Positions 1 to 8,821 are shown, counted from the stretch's first letter. The stretch: DNA of 32,612 nucleotides from Pseudomonadota bacterium (GCA_963205175.1 CAUJIW010000142.1:1-32612); one strand, 5' to 3'. The notes: generated from the letters alone by a model not told the origin. Numbers and translations are program-made.

Positions 1-112
1 GCCGGGCCGCTCCCAAGCGCTCATGCCGCAGCCCTTCAGGGGCGAAGGCTTCCTGGTGAGCGCGCCGGGCCGCTCCCAAGCGCTCATGCCGCAGCCCTTC
101 AGGGGCGAAGGC
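1..112. repeat. 63-bp tandem duplication downstream of nuoB
   Basis: Bases 1-49 recur exactly at 64-112, giving a unit of 63 bp (49 identical bases plus a 14-base linker) that may continue beyond the window edge. Each copy holds a small hairpin (CCTTC...GAAGG). On the minus strand the unit is 21 codons long and stays open, with an ATG in each copy (complements of 22-24 and 85-87), but the translation resembles no complex I subunit. The block occupies the place where nuoC normally begins after nuoB. Function unknown. Confidence 0.85.
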
Positions 113-135
113 GGCCCGAGGAGCTCGCGCGCGGC

Positions 136-687
136 TCAGCGGCTGAACACGCGGCGATCGCGGATCTTGCGCTGCAGTTGCAGGATGCCGTAGATCAAGG
201 CCTCGGCGGTTGGCGGACAGCCCGGCACGTAGACGTCCACCGGCACGATGCGGTCGCAGCCGCGCACCACCGAGTAGCTGTAGTGGTAATAGCCGCCGCC
301 ATTGGCGCAGCTGCCCATGGAGATGACGTAGCGCGGCTCCGACATCTGGTCGTAGACCTTGCGCATGGCCGGCGCCATCTTGTTGGTCAGCGTGCCGGCG
401 ACGATCATCACGTCCGACTGGCGCGGGCTGGCACGCGGCGCGACGCCGAAGCGCTCCAGGTCGTAGCGCGGCATGTTGGTGTGCATCATCTCGACCGCGC
501 AGCAGGCCAGACCGAAGGTCATCCACCACAGCGAGCCGGTGCGCGCCCAGTGGATCAGGTCTTCCGCCTTGGTGACAAGGAAGCCCTTGTCAGCCAGTTC
601 GGCATTGAGATCGTTGAAGAACTGGTCGTTGCCGCGCGACAGCGGCACGGCGCCGGCCTCACCGGTGACGGGCTGGATCACTCCCAT
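136..687 (-). CDS. nuoB: NADH-quinone oxidoreductase subunit B
   Basis: This is the peripheral-arm subunit of respiratory complex I that carries iron-sulfur cluster N2, the last cluster before quinone. The 183-residue product has the usual family length. The N2 ligands are visible as the Cys62-Cys63 pair in [11 protein letters not shown], Cys127 in GSCANGGG and Cys157 in VPGCPPT. I chose the start at 687 because AAGGGGG lies about 9 bases upstream. An in-frame ATG at 708 would add seven residues but lacks a good ribosome site. The gene overlaps the nuoA stop by 10 bases, which suggests translational coupling. It would assemble with NuoA and the rest of a complex I whose genes should continue leftward outside the window. 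Assignment is certain; only the start is open. Confidence 0.97.
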   Translation of the reverse strand: MGVIQPVTGEAGAVPLSRGNDQFFNDLNAELADKGFLVTKAEDLIHWARTGSLWWMTFGLACCAVEMMHTNMPRYDLERFGVAPRASPRQSDVMIVAGTLTNKMAPAMRKVYDQMSEPRYVISMGSCANGGGYYHYSYSVVRGCDRIVPVDVYVPGCPPTAEALIYGILQLQRKIRDRRVFSR

Positions 688-1055
688 TCGAGCGCCCCCT
701 TCTTCCATTCATAGATGAAGCCGACGGTCAAGACGCCCAGGAACACCACCATCGACCAGAAGCCGAACACGCCGATCGACCCCAGGCTGACCGCCCAGGG
801 GAACAGGAACGCCACTTCAAGGTCGAAGATGATGAACAGGATCGAGACCAGGTAGAAGCGGACGTCGAACTTGCGCCGGGCGTCCTCGAACGCCTCGAAC
901 CCGCACTCATACGCCGACAACTTCTCGGGGTCCGGCTTCTGGATGCCCCCGAGCGTGCCGATAACCAGCGGCAGGGCAACGAAGATGCCGGAGAAAACGA
1001 TCGCGATTCCGAGAAAGATCAGAATCGGCAAATACTCTTGCGCGACCTCTGGCAT
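678..1055 (-). CDS. nuoA: NADH-quinone oxidoreductase subunit A
   Basis: This is a small membrane subunit of complex I located at the junction of the membrane arm and the quinone site. The 125 residues hold three hydrophobic segments (about 8-35, 68-88 and 95-115) separated by the conserved loop [20 protein letters not shown], in which the Cys and acidic residues are family hallmarks. The start at 1055 is preceded by AAGAGG at about 5 bases. It is the first gene of the leftward nuo operon and overlaps nuoB. Length and motif order are typical. Confidence 0.97.
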   Translation of the reverse strand: MPEVAQEYLPILIFLGIAIVFSGIFVALPLVIGTLGGIQKPDPEKLSAYECGFEAFEDARRKFDVRFYLVSILFIIFDLEVAFLFPWAVSLGSIGVFGFWSMVVFLGVLTVGFIYEWKKGALEWE

Positions 1056-1085
1056 GAGACCTCTTCACCTTCCGTAACGGCGCCC

Positions 1086-1113
1086 CGTTTAGCACCCGTG
1101 GGGATCGGCGCAA
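1086..1113 (-). promoter_or_regulatory. candidate nuo operon promoter
   Basis: On the minus strand TTGCGC (1108-1113) and TAAACG (1086-1091) are separated by 16 bases, which would place the transcript start near 1079 and leave a leader of about 24 bases before nuoA. It is a weak sigma70-like match, proposed by position and spacing only. Confidence 0.35.
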
Positions 1114-1170
1114 GGGGCTCTGGCCAAAAGTCGATTCCGCGGACGCGAAATTTGCGATTTCAACGGTTTG

Positions 1171-1187
1171 TTGCGATCAGTTCGCAA
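1171..1187. repeat. TTGCGA inverted repeat upstream of nuoA
   Basis: TTGCGA-TCAGT-TCGCAA is a perfect 6-bp inverted repeat in the suhB-nuoA gap. A further half-site TTGCGAT lies at 1152-1158. The AT-rich block 1148-1195 stands out from its GC-rich surroundings. It may be an operator for the nuo operon or part of the suhB 3' end. No regulator is identified. Confidence 0.4.
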
Positions 1188-1203
1188 TTAAAGCCGTTCC
1201 ATA

Positions 1204-2022
1204 CTAGCCGATGACCGGGGGTTTCTTCAACGACTGGGCCACCAGCTTGTGCAGCCGCGACTGGATGTGGCTGTTGCCAGCCACCACGTCGCCCGAGGCC
1301 AGCATCTTGTCGCCACCCTTGAAGTCGCTCACGAAGCCACCCGCCTCGCGCACCAGCAGGATGCCGGCGGCGATGTCCCACGGCTGCAGGCCCGCGTCCC
1401 AGAAGCCGTCGAAGCGGCCGGCGGCCACGTAAGCCAGGTCGAGCGCGGCGGCGCCGAAACGGCGCACGCCGGCCACCTGCGGCATTACCGCCGCCAGGAT
1501 GGCCGAGAAACTGTCATGGTTACCATGACCATGGAAGGGAATGCCGGTGGCGATCACCGACTGGGCAAGGTCGGTACGGCCCGAGACCCGCAGCCGCCGT
1601 TCGCCCAGCCAGGCGCCCTTGTTCTTTTCCGCCCAGAAGGTTTCGTCGGTCAGCGGCTGGTAGACCATGCCGGCGACGATCTCGCCGTGATCCTCCAGCG
1701 CCACCGAAATCGCATAGTGGGGGATGCCATGCAGGAAGTTGGTGGTGCCGTCCAGCGGATCGACGATCCAGCGCGGCATGTCCGGGCTCGATCCGGCCTG
1801 CTCGCCCTCTTCCTCCATCAGGAAGCCGAAGTCCGGGCGGGCGCGCGACAGTTCCTCGAACAGCACCCGCTCGGCCTTGCGGTCGGCGTTGGAGACGAAG
1901 TCCGCCGGCCCCTTCTTGCTCACCTGCAGCTGCTCGACCTCGCCGAAGTCCCGGCGCAGGCTGGAACCCGCCTTGCGGACAGCGCGATCCATGACGGTGA
2001 TGAGGGCGGAACGAATGGGCAT
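1204..2022 (-). CDS. suhB: inositol monophosphatase family protein
   Basis: This is a Mg2+-dependent phosphatase of the inositol monophosphatase superfamily, 272 residues, cytoplasmic. The family motifs are clear: a metal-binding acidic stretch MEEEG near residues 69-73, DPLDGTTNF at 88-96 (Asp88 and Asp91 as metal ligands) and WDIAAG near 215-220 with Asp216. Bacterial SuhB homologues hydrolyse inositol phosphate and in E. coli also act with the Nus factors on rRNA transcription; which role applies here cannot be told. The start at 2022 has GGAG a few bases upstream. It is transcribed leftward after efp, 147 bases away, with a palindrome of the dispersed family in the gap. Related phosphatases such as histidinol phosphatase or CysQ are less likely by motif context. 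Confidence 0.88.
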   Translation of the reverse strand: MPIRSALITVMDRAVRKAGSSLRRDFGEVEQLQVSKKGPADFVSNADRKAERVLFEELSRARPDFGFLMEEEGEQAGSSPDMPRWIVDPLDGTTNFLHGIPHYAISVALEDHGEIVAGMVYQPLTDETFWAEKNKGAWLGERRLRVSGRTDLAQSVIATGIPFHGHGNHDSFSAILAAVMPQVAGVRRFGAAALDLAYVAAGRFDGFWDAGLQPWDIAAGILLVREAGGFVSDFKGGDKMLASGDVVAGNSHIQSRLHKLVAQSLKKPPVIG

Positions 2023-2059
2023 GGGGGCTCCAGCGAGTTCAATTCTATAACGGATCAGT

Positions 2060-2093
2060 CCGTTCGTCCCGAGCCCAGTCGAGGGATGAACGG
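2060..2093. repeat. dispersed palindrome, copy A
   Basis: This intergenic imperfect palindrome has 11-bp arms starting CCGTTCGTCCC and ending GGGATGAACGG (one G-T wobble) around the loop core GAGCCCAGTCGA. It lies between efp and suhB. It shares arms and loop core with the two elements at 8822-8854 and 8879-8913. A second, mutually exclusive hairpin AACGGA-TCAG-TCCGTT (2049-2064) shares its left arm. It may act as an RNA stabiliser or weak terminator; this is inferred. Confidence 0.75.
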
Positions 2094-2169
2094 TCGCTGT
2101 GCCATCGGGACTCGCCCCGCGCCTGGCCTCGGCACGAACGGGATCAGGATTGACGCAACGTCGCGGCCG

Positions 2170-2733
2170 TCAGTCGGCGCGACGGACGTATTCGCGTTCG
2201 TAAACGTTGACCACCACCTTCTCGCCGGTCTCGATGAACGGTGGCACCATGACACGCGCGCCGTTCTCCAGCTTGGCCGGCTTGTAGGAGGAGGCCGCGG
2301 TCTGACCCTTGACCACCGGATCGGCCTCGGCGACCGTCAGCGTCACCTGCTCCGGCAGCTTGATCGACACCGCGCGCTCCTCGATGGATTCGATCACCAC
2401 CGGCATGCCATCGGCCAGAAAGTCGATCTCCTCGCCGAGGATTTCCGCCGGCAGGGTGATCTGCTCGAAGGTCTCGGTATCCATGAAGGTCAGCTGCTCG
2501 CCATCGCGGAACAGGAACTGGTAGTCCTTGGGGTCGAGGCGCACCCGCTCCACCGTCTCCGACGAACGGAAGCGGTTGTTGCTCTTGCGGCCATCATAGA
2601 CGTTCTTCAGCTCCACCTGCATGTAGGCGCCGCCCTTGCCGGGCTGGGTGTGCTGAATCTTCACCGCCCGCCAGTGCGAGCCTTCGAACTCGATGATGTT
2701 GCCGGGGCGGATGTCGACGCCGCTGATCTTCAT
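2170..2733 (-). CDS. efp: elongation factor P
   Basis: This translation factor relieves ribosome stalling at polyproline stretches by entering the E site. It has 187 residues and the three-domain EF-P layout. The exposed loop reads QPGKGGA, with Lys33 as the expected site of modification (usually lysyl-type in proteobacteria). The C-terminal half holds the conserved [14 protein letters not shown] stretch. I chose ATG 2733 (protein begins [11 protein letters not shown]) because this is the universal family start. A frame upstream to 2817 is open but not conserved in composition. A promoter candidate lies just upstream. The polyproline-rich N-terminus of the neighbouring metzincin-like protein would be a plausible client, though this is inference. 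Confidence 0.97.
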   Translation of the reverse strand: MKISGVDIRPGNIIEFEGSHWRAVKIQHTQPGKGGAYMQVELKNVYDGRKSNNRFRSSETVERVRLDPKDYQFLFRDGEQLTFMDTETFEQITLPAEILGEEIDFLADGMPVVIESIEERAVSIKLPEQVTLTVAEADPVVKGQTAASSYKPAKLENGARVMVPPFIETGEKVVVNVYEREYVRRAD

Positions 2734-2770
2734 GGGATTGCTCTCGCGATGATGGATTTGGTCGGTCGCG

Positions 2771-2799
2771 GCCATAGCAGGCGCGGCCGGTGAAAGCAA
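2771..2799 (-). promoter_or_regulatory. candidate efp promoter
   Basis: On the minus strand TTGCTT (2794-2799) and TATGGC (2771-2776) are spaced by exactly 17 bases, giving a start near 2764 and a leader of about 31 bases to the efp ATG. This supports the 2733 start over any upstream one. Confidence 0.5.
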
Positions 2800-2874
2800 C
2801 GGACGCGACGCGCGCACCCGTTCTTCCCGCCCGCCGGCACATCCCGACCCCTGCTCCGTCGGCCTGGCGGCGGC

Positions 2875-2909
2875 AAAAAAGGAGGGTACGGACCATGCAC
2901 GGCCCGCAC
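2875..2909 (-). terminator. rho-independent terminator after the metzincin-like gene
   Basis: On the minus strand GTGCGGGCC pairs with GGTCCGTAC (9 bp with two G-U wobbles) around a 6-base loop, followed after a 5-base gap by six T residues (complement of 2875-2880). It lies 40 bases after the stop at 2949 and separates this transcript from efp. Confidence 0.6.
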
Positions 2910-2948
2910 CCCCACGACCGACATCATTCCGGTCAGTTACGGGCCACC

Positions 2949-5186
2949 TCAGGCAACCTGCCGCCGCTCGCGCCCCGGCTTGTCGCGCGCCGCGCGCAGA
3001 TCGGCTGCCTTCTTGCAGGCATCGCCCATCTTGCGGGCGTCGGCCTTGTCGCCTTCCTTCTCCAGCCAGTCGCTGTAATGCCCGGCATAGTAGAGGAAAT
3101 CGACGCCTCCCAGCGTCTCCACCGCCAGCCGGGTGTCACCCAGCGCCTTGTCGAGCAGCTTGCGGGCGCCATCATGGTCCACCTTGGCAAAGCGGAAGCA
3201 CTTCGCCTCTTCCTGCCCGGCCCGCGCCGCCTTCCAGTCGAGCGTACGGAACCGCCGGCTCCTGGGCGTCGCCAGGGTGATGGCGGCATGGATCGCCGCC
3301 CGCGACTTCGGCAGCTGTTCCATCACCCGACGCCAGGCATCAATGCCGCTCTCCAGCACCATCGAGCCATCGAACGCCATCACCCGGCCGGCATCCTCGG
3401 TGAACACGTCCTGCGCCAGATGCTGCTCCTCGAACGAGCGCGGCGGCGCCACCCGGATACGCAGCGGGTTGGACATCAGCTCCTGGCCATTGGCCTCCAG
3501 CGCCACTTGCAGCGTGTAGTTGCCTGGCTCGTCGATGTGCCAGCCACCCTCGCCCACCGCCACGAACAGGCTCTCGGTCAGACTGTCGCCCGGCTGCAGC
3601 ACCCGCCCGCGCGGCTCGCGGCAGTGGTGGGCGAACGGTCGCCACTGCCTGGCCGCCTGCCCATCGCGCTTGGTGATGACCAGCATCTCCTGGGCGTCGG
3701 CGAGCAGACTCTCCGGCACGATCCTCGGCTCGGTCGCGCGGTTGGTGATCCGCAGCTCGACGACCACCGGTTCCATGAAGTCATAGTGCGGCTTGTCGCG
3801 GTCGATCCGCAGCTCCAGTTCCAGCTCGCCCGCGCCATCCGGCTGCTCGAAGCCGTGGTGGTCGAACCAGTCGGCGTTGCCCATCTCGACGAAGCGGCTC
3901 GGCGCGTGGCGCATGAACAGCATCTCGGGATTGGAGAAACGGAACTGGAAGTCGGCGAAGAACGCCTGCTGCCCCCCCGCAACCCGGACCGGGTAGTTCA
4001 TGAAGCTGCGCGCTTCACCGTCCGCCGCCAGCGGAATCCACGGCGTGCCGAGGTTCTTCTGCCAGCTGTGGGCCAGATTGAAGGCGTGGCCCATCTCGTG
4101 GATCATGGTCCAGAACTGCATCCGGCGCTTCCAGGCGTCGGGCGCCGGATCGCCCCCCGGCGCGACGTTGATGAAGCTGTCCGTGAACAACGCCGTGCCC
4201 TGGCGATGGTTCGGGCCGATGGAATCAAACATGATGCCGCCCAGGCCCGAGCCCATGTCATGCTGCCTGGCGGTCAGCACCCACATCGCCCATTGCGACC
4301 TGTCGGCGAAGCGCGACCAGTAGACCTGCATGGCGTCATGCATTTCCGCGTCGCTCCAGGTGGTGTTGGTGTCCGCGCCATCGCTGGGGATGGCGCTCAC
4401 CGCGCCGTTCACGCGGACATCGAAGCCCGCCCGCTGAAATACCTTGGTCGCTGTCAGTGTCTCGGCCCCGAGCGATGCCGGCCGGTTGGGATGCGCCGTG
4501 GTGTTGATGTCAAGCACCGGCGTCGCCCCGACCTGGTGATCGAACTCGAACTCCACCTTGTGGAAATAGCTCGACACGAAACCGTAGGTCCGGGTGCGGG
4601 TAGCGCCGCCACCGGCGAACTGGATGGTCACCCGCCGCTGGTTGGGGAACAGGCTGCGGATCACCGTGATGTTGACATTGGTGAACGGAAATCCCGCCGT
4701 GTCGCCGTCCTTGAACCAGATGGCGCCGGTGTAGCTGTTGCTGCCGGTACGGGTCAGCGAGGCGATCCAGTGGGTGCGCATGGTGAATCGGCGGAACAGC
4801 GTGCCGCTGGCGGTCATCTGCGGATAGCGGCCGTCGACGTCGAGCCGCAGTTCTTCCCGGTTGAACAGGATCGGCAGCAGCGCCTCGTCGGTCGCCGCCT
4901 CCGTCTCCAGGCCGGTCGGGCTCGGCCCCGGACCGGGCCGCGGCGGGATCGGCAGGTCGGGATGGATGGGCAACGGCGTCGGAATGGGCCGGACGGGCAG
5001 GTCCGGCACCAGCAGCCGCTGGCTCCACTGATACAAGCCGCTGGCGAACAGCGGCAGGGGCAGCCTGGGGGTCAGGCGGTCCGCCGGCGTCAGCTGGGTT
5101 GCCGTTTCGGGATAGTAGGCGGTTTCATCGAAGCCCGCGTCGGCCTCGTCGCCATATCCGTTCTCACCGTGTTTGATGTCGGTCAT
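2949..5186 (-). CDS. putative metzincin-like zinc metallopeptidase
   Basis: I do not recognise the family, but the 745-residue product has a clear zincin site. [11 protein letters not shown] occupies residues 363-373, giving three zinc-binding histidines (363, 367, 373) and Glu364. SFMNYP at 394-399 looks like the Met-turn that defines metzincins. The usual Gly between the second and third His is Asn370. No signal peptide or membrane segment is seen. Residues about 59-95 are rich in proline, about 100-330 look beta-rich, about 430-590 contain a beta-sandwich-like stretch, and the last 130 residues are helical and charged. The start is ATG 5186, with GGAGA about 8 bases upstream; the open frame continues to 5459 without support. 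It follows a 99-residue gene in the same direction and ends at a terminator. Substrate, location and export route are unknown. Confidence 0.75.
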   Translation of the reverse strand: MTDIKHGENGYGDEADAGFDETAYYPETATQLTPADRLTPRLPLPLFASGLYQWSQRLLVPDLPVRPIPTPLPIHPDLPIPPRPGPGPSPTGLETEAATDEALLPILFNREELRLDVDGRYPQMTASGTLFRRFTMRTHWIASLTRTGSNSYTGAIWFKDGDTAGFPFTNVNITVIRSLFPNQRRVTIQFAGGGATRTRTYGFVSSYFHKVEFEFDHQVGATPVLDINTTAHPNRPASLGAETLTATKVFQRAGFDVRVNGAVSAIPSDGADTNTTWSDAEMHDAMQVYWSRFADRSQWAMWVLTARQHDMGSGLGGIMFDSIGPNHRQGTALFTDSFINVAPGGDPAPDAWKRRMQFWTMIHEMGHAFNLAHSWQKNLGTPWIPLAADGEARSFMNYPVRVAGGQQAFFADFQFRFSNPEMLFMRHAPSRFVEMGNADWFDHHGFEQPDGAGELELELRIDRDKPHYDFMEPVVVELRITNRATEPRIVPESLLADAQEMLVITKRDGQAARQWRPFAHHCREPRGRVLQPGDSLTESLFVAVGEGGWHIDEPGNYTLQVALEANGQELMSNPLRIRVAPPRSFEEQHLAQDVFTEDAGRVMAFDGSMVLESGIDAWRRVMEQLPKSRAAIHAAITLATPRSRRFRTLDWKAARAGQEEAKCFRFAKVDHDGARKLLDKALGDTRLAVETLGGVDFLYYAGHYSDWLEKEGDKADARKMGDACKKAADLRAARDKPGRERRQVA

Positions 5187-5323
5187 CGTCGTCTCTCCAT
5201 TATCTGGTTGGGAACGGGCGCGCGAACATGAGCGCGCCAGCGCCACGCAACGACGTGGAGAGACTTTCGATAACGGGCCTTCCGGCGATAACCGATCGTC
5301 AGGCGATGCCCGGCGGTTCCGGC

Positions 5324-5623
5324 CTACATATAGCGAAACGGCTCGGCGGACGGTCGCATGATGACCTGCCCTTCGGCGCGTTCCACGCCGACATGGCTGA
5401 CCGACTGGGTGTCGACGGTCGTCTCCGCGACCTCGCCCTTGTCGGGCAGCAGGATGCACACCTTGTGCGCGCCCCGATCCAGCTCGATCTCGGCACGAGC
5501 CGCGAAGCCGATCTCATAGCGGGTGCGCACGCCGCGTCGGTCAAACACCGCGCGATCATCCACCAGAACGGTCACATGATCGTCGGCAAAGCCTTCCTGC
5601 AGATCCACGGTCAATACAGGCAT
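5324..5623 (-). CDS. small protein of unknown function upstream of the metallopeptidase
   Basis: This 99-residue protein is not recognised. Its pattern of short alternating hydrophobic strands with turns (for example VTVLVDD, EIELDRGAHKVCILLP) suggests an all-beta fold resembling a PEGA or Ig-like module, but that is a guess. It has a single cysteine and no signal peptide or membrane helix. The start is ATG 5623, with GGAGAG 5 bases upstream, a stronger ribosome site than the upstream in-frame ATG. The same GGAGAG-type site precedes the metallopeptidase 137 bases downstream, so the two are probably co-transcribed. It could be an inhibitor, adaptor or folding partner of the peptidase; nothing in the sequence decides. 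Confidence 0.7.
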   Translation of the reverse strand: MPVLTVDLQEGFADDHVTVLVDDRAVFDRRGVRTRYEIGFAARAEIELDRGAHKVCILLPDKGEVAETTVDTQSVSHVGVERAEGQVIMRPSAEPFRYM

Positions 5624-5720
5624 ATCTCTCCACCACGAACGCACGTGCTACCGGCTCCCCCCCGGAACCAGTTCGATGCGACCCAGATGGTCTGTTTTTG
5701 TCGTTTGGCTGATGCTTGCG

Positions 5721-5751
5721 CTTATACCACAGCGGCCGCACGACTGCCGCT
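5721..5751 (-). promoter_or_regulatory. hairpin and -10-like box between thiE and the 99-residue gene
   Basis: AGCGGC (5731-5736) and GCCGCT (5746-5751) form a 6-bp inverted repeat 30-50 bases after the thiE stop, and TATAAG (complement of 5721-5726) follows on the minus strand. The hairpin has no T tract, so it is a poor terminator. The -10-like box lacks a good -35. Either element could separate the thiE and metallopeptidase transcripts. Confidence 0.25.
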
Positions 5752-5779
5752 GTTGTTTCGCCGGAGTCTTGATTAACTC

Positions 5780-6469
5780 TTATTCGCCAGCAGGTTGTGT
5801 GACAAACAGGGCATTGAAGGCCGCGACCGCAGCGGCGGGTCCGGCCGCATGGGCCCACACGCCAGCGCTGACGGCGAGAAAATCCGCGCCCGCCGCCACC
5901 AGGGGGGCGGCATTGGCGGGCGTGATGCCGCCAATGGCGACGCAGGGAATTTCCGACAGCGCCACCCACCAGGTGAGGATATCCGGTTGCGCGAAACTCG
6001 GCGGCGTCTTGGTGTCGGTGGGATAGAAGGCGCCGAAAGCGACGTAATCCGCCCCCTCCTCGCCGGCGCGCATGGCAAGGTCACGGCTGGCATGACAGGT
6101 GACGCCGATCTGCGCGCCCTCGCCCAGCAAGCGGCGCGCCTCGCGCACCGAGCCGTCGGTCTGGCCCAGATGCACGCCGTCGGCACCGGCCTGTTTGGCG
6201 AGGTCCGCCCGGTCGTTGACGATCAGCGCCACATCTGACGCCTGGCACACCGGCAGCAGGGCCTCCGCCGCGCGCAGCACCACGTCGTCCGGCACGTCCT
6301 TCAGCCGCAGCTGCAACGCCGCCACCGGGCCGCCGTCCAGCGCCCGGCGGAACGTCTCGACAAAGGCCGGAATCTCCAGCGCCGGCGGCGTGATGAGATA
6401 GAGCTGGCAGGGCGGGCGCGCGTCGTCGCGTCCGAAGGCGGTGATGTCGCTGTCGATCGCGTCGGTCAT
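5780..6469 (-). CDS. thiE: thiamine phosphate synthase
   Basis: ThiE joins hydroxymethylpyrimidine pyrophosphate and thiazole phosphate to make thiamine phosphate. The 229-residue product is a TIM barrel with the family motifs in order: [15 protein letters not shown] with [28 protein letters not shown] and [12 protein letters not shown]. The last is the phosphate-binding loop near the C-terminus. The start at 6469 has AGGAG 6 bases upstream; an in-frame ATG at 6496 lacks one. It is the last gene of the leftward tkt-gap-pgk-fba cluster, 111 bases after fba. This makes sense because transketolase uses thiamine diphosphate. No other thi gene is in the window, so the TenI paralogue is a lesser possibility. 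Confidence 0.92.
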   Translation of the reverse strand: MTDAIDSDITAFGRDDARPPCQLYLITPPALEIPAFVETFRRALDGGPVAALQLRLKDVPDDVVLRAAEALLPVCQASDVALIVNDRADLAKQAGADGVHLGQTDGSVREARRLLGEGAQIGVTCHASRDLAMRAGEEGADYVAFGAFYPTDTKTPPSFAQPDILTWWVALSEIPCVAIGGITPANAAPLVAAGADFLAVSAGVWAHAAGPAAAVAAFNALFVTQPAGE

Positions 6470-6580
6470 GATGCTCTCCTGCCCCTCAAATGCCATGGCC
6501 GGGCATCAGCCCGGCCACCCACGACCGTGGCGGTCGTTCGAGGCCCGTGGCACGCCACGGGCCCGACAGCCCCCGGCGGC

Positions 6581-7501
6581 TTATGCCTTGCCGAGATAGA
6601 TGTTGACGATCTTGTCCAGCATCGCCAGCGCGTCGGCCTTCGGACGCTGGAAGGTGTTGCGGCCAATGATCGAGCCGTTGCCGCCGCCGTCGCGGATGGC
6701 GCGGGCATCGTCATACACCGAGTCGGCGCCCTTGGTCGCGCCGCCGGAGAACACCACCAGGCGACGACCGGCGAAGGCGGCCTGCATGACGTGCTCGACG
6801 CGCTTGGCCATGGTCGAGAGGTCGATCTTTTCCTTCTCGTACACCTTCTTGGCTTCCGCCTGCTCCAGATGATCGGTCGGCAGCTTCACCTTGATGATGT
6901 TGGCGCCCATCAGCGCCGCCATGTGGGCGGCATAGGCGCAAATGTCCATCGCCGTCTCGCCGTCCTTCGACAGGCCGCCACCGCGCGGGTAGGACCACAG
7001 CACCACCGCCAGACCGACCGACTTGGCTTCCTCGGAGAGTTCGCGGAACTCCTCCATCATGTTGTAGCAGTCGTCCGAGCCCGGATAGATGGTGAAGCCG
7101 ATGGCCGAGCAGCCCAGCTTCAGCGCATCGTTGATGCTGCCGGTGATCGCCTGGTCCTTCAGACCCGACAGCGAGTTGGCCGAGTTCATCTTGAGGATCA
7201 GCGGAATCTGGCCGGCGACGCGGTCAGCCACCGCTTCCATCATGCCCAGCGGCGTGGCGTAGGCGTTCAGCCCGGCCTCGATGGCCAGCGACGGGTGGTA
7301 GAACGGATCATAGCCGGCCGGGTTCGGCGCGAACGAGCGGGCCGGGCCATGCTCGAAACCCTGGTCGACCGGCAGGATGATCATCTTGCCGGTGCCGGCC
7401 AGGCGACCGGTGCACAGGATACGGGCGAGATTGGCCTTGGTGCCGGCGTTCTCGGTCTCGTACCACGAGAGAATGTCTTTGACCTTGCGTGTGACTTTCA
7501 T
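6581..7501 (-). CDS. fbaB: class I fructose-bisphosphate aldolase (DhnA/FbaB type)
   Basis: This enzyme cleaves fructose 1,6-bisphosphate into dihydroxyacetone phosphate and glyceraldehyde 3-phosphate through a Schiff base, without metal. The 306-residue sequence belongs to the archaeal-type/DhnA class I family and not to the class II enzymes common in bacteria. LPVDQGFEHGP at about 43-53 is characteristic, NIIKVKL places the likely Schiff-base lysine at 204 (Lys206 is the alternative), and FSGGATKG and NGSIIGRN form the phosphate-binding loops. GAGGGG precedes ATG 7501 by about 9 bases. It sits between pgk and thiE in the leftward glycolytic cluster. Confidence 0.93.
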   Translation of the reverse strand: MKVTRKVKDILSWYETENAGTKANLARILCTGRLAGTGKMIILPVDQGFEHGPARSFAPNPAGYDPFYHPSLAIEAGLNAYATPLGMMEAVADRVAGQIPLILKMNSANSLSGLKDQAITGSINDALKLGCSAIGFTIYPGSDDCYNMMEEFRELSEEAKSVGLAVVLWSYPRGGGLSKDGETAMDICAYAAHMAALMGANIIKVKLPTDHLEQAEAKKVYEKEKIDLSTMAKRVEHVMQAAFAGRRLVVFSGGATKGADSVYDDARAIRDGGGNGSIIGRNTFQRPKADALAMLDKIVNIYLGKA

Positions 7502-7616
7502 GGGCGTGCCCCTCTGATCTGGTGTCCAACAGCTCTGGCGGCCTCATACATCACAGCCGCCCACAAGAAAACGTACAGGAGACGACGCGGATACCCGCCC
7601 TCTCCCTGCCAACCGG

Positions 7617-8813
7617 TTAAGCCTTCAGCGCGTCGACGCCGGGCAGAGCCTTGCCTTCCATCCATTCGAGGAAGGCGCCGCCGGCGGTGGAGACGAAGCT
7701 GAACTTGGCCGCCACGCCGGCGTGGTTGAGCGCGGCGACCGTATCGCCGCCGCCGGCCACCGACAGCAGGCCGCCGGCCTCGGTGAGCGCCGCCGCCACC
7801 TGCGCCAGCGCCACCGTCGCCTTGTCGAACGGTGCGATCTCGAAGGCGCCGAGCGGACCGTTCCACACCAGCGTCTTGCAGATCTTGAGCGCATCCGCCA
7901 GCGCCTCGACCGCGGCCGGGCCGACATCGAGGATCATCTCGTCCGCCGCCACCTCATGCACGTTGACGACGCGATTGTCGGCATTGGCCTTGAACTCGCG
8001 CGCCACCACCACGTCATAGGGCAGATGGACGGTGCAGCCGGCGGCCTCCGCCTTGTCGAGGATGGCCAGCGCCGTCTCGGCGAGGTCGTGCTCGCACAGG
8101 CTCTTGCCGACATTGACCCCGCGCGCGGCGAGGAAGGTGTTGGCCATGCCGCCACCGATGATCAGGTGATCGACGCGGCCGACCAGATTGGTCAGCACGT
8201 CGAGCTTGGTCGACACCTTGGCGCCGCCGACCACGGCCGCGACCGGCCGCTGCGGGTTGCCCAGCGCGTTTTCCAGCGCCTGCAGCTCACGGGCCATCGA
8301 GCGGCCGGCATAGGCCGGCAGCACCCGCGCCAGCGCCTCGGTGGAGGCGTGCGCCCGGTGCGCGCAGGAAAAGGCATCGTTGACGTAGAGGTCGCCCAGG
8401 CGGGCCATCGCCGCCGCCAGTTCGGGGTCGTTCTTTTCCTCGCCGGCGTGGAAACGGGTGTTTTCCAGCACCGCCACCGCGCCCGCCGGCAGGGCGGCGA
8501 CCGCCGCTTCCGCCCCGGCGCCGCAGCAGTCGTCGATGAAGGCCACGTCGCGGCCCAGCACCGTCGCCAGCGCCGGCGCCACCGGCTTCAGCGACATTTC
8601 CGGCACCCGCTTGCCCTTGGGACGGTCGAAGTGGGCCAGCACCAGCACCGTCGCGCCCTTGGCGACGAGGTCGCGGATGGTCGGCGCGGTGGCCTCCAGG
8701 CGGGTCGCGTCGCTCACCCGGCCGTCGTGCATCGGCACGTTGAGGTCCGAACGGACCAGGACGCGTTTACCAGTCAGATCAGAAAGATCATCAAGGGTCT
8801 TGAAGTTCGGCAT
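7617..8813 (-). CDS. pgk: phosphoglycerate kinase
   Basis: This enzyme transfers phosphate between 1,3-bisphosphoglycerate and ADP. At 398 residues it is standard length. The N-domain begins with [11 protein letters not shown] and the basic patch [10 protein letters not shown] for substrate binding. The C-domain carries the nucleotide-binding [13 protein letters not shown] and the C-terminal [17 protein letters not shown]. Both halves are intact. It is 111 bases downstream of gap, with two palindromes of the dispersed family in that gap, and 115 bases upstream of fbaB. The palindromes could set relative expression of gap and pgk. Confidence 0.98.
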   Translation of the reverse strand: MPNFKTLDDLSDLTGKRVLVRSDLNVPMHDGRVSDATRLEATAPTIRDLVAKGATVLVLAHFDRPKGKRVPEMSLKPVAPALATVLGRDVAFIDDCCGAGAEAAVAALPAGAVAVLENTRFHAGEEKNDPELAAAMARLGDLYVNDAFSCAHRAHASTEALARVLPAYAGRSMARELQALENALGNPQRPVAAVVGGAKVSTKLDVLTNLVGRVDHLIIGGGMANTFLAARGVNVGKSLCEHDLAETALAILDKAEAAGCTVHLPYDVVVAREFKANADNRVVNVHEVAADEMILDVGPAAVEALADALKICKTLVWNGPLGAFEIAPFDKATVALAQVAAALTEAGGLLSVAGGGDTVAALNHAGVAAKFSFVSTAGGAFLEWMEGKALPGVDALKA

Positions 8814-8821
8814 GAAAGACT

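Noticed and set aside
1-135. Minus-strand reading of the 63-bp repeat as the start of nuoC
   Set aside because: The translated repeat (MSAWERPG...) does not resemble NuoC, and no ribosome site is visible before either ATG.
2790-5231. Long open frame on the plus strand opposite the metallopeptidase
   Set aside because: Rich in Arg, His and Gln with no motif, as expected for antisense of a GC-rich gene. The minus strand has a zinc site, a ribosome site and a terminator.
5187-5459. Extended N-terminus of the metallopeptidase
   Set aside because: The upstream extension overlaps the 99-residue gene and is Arg-rich without a ribosome site; ATG 5186 has GGAGA at the right distance.
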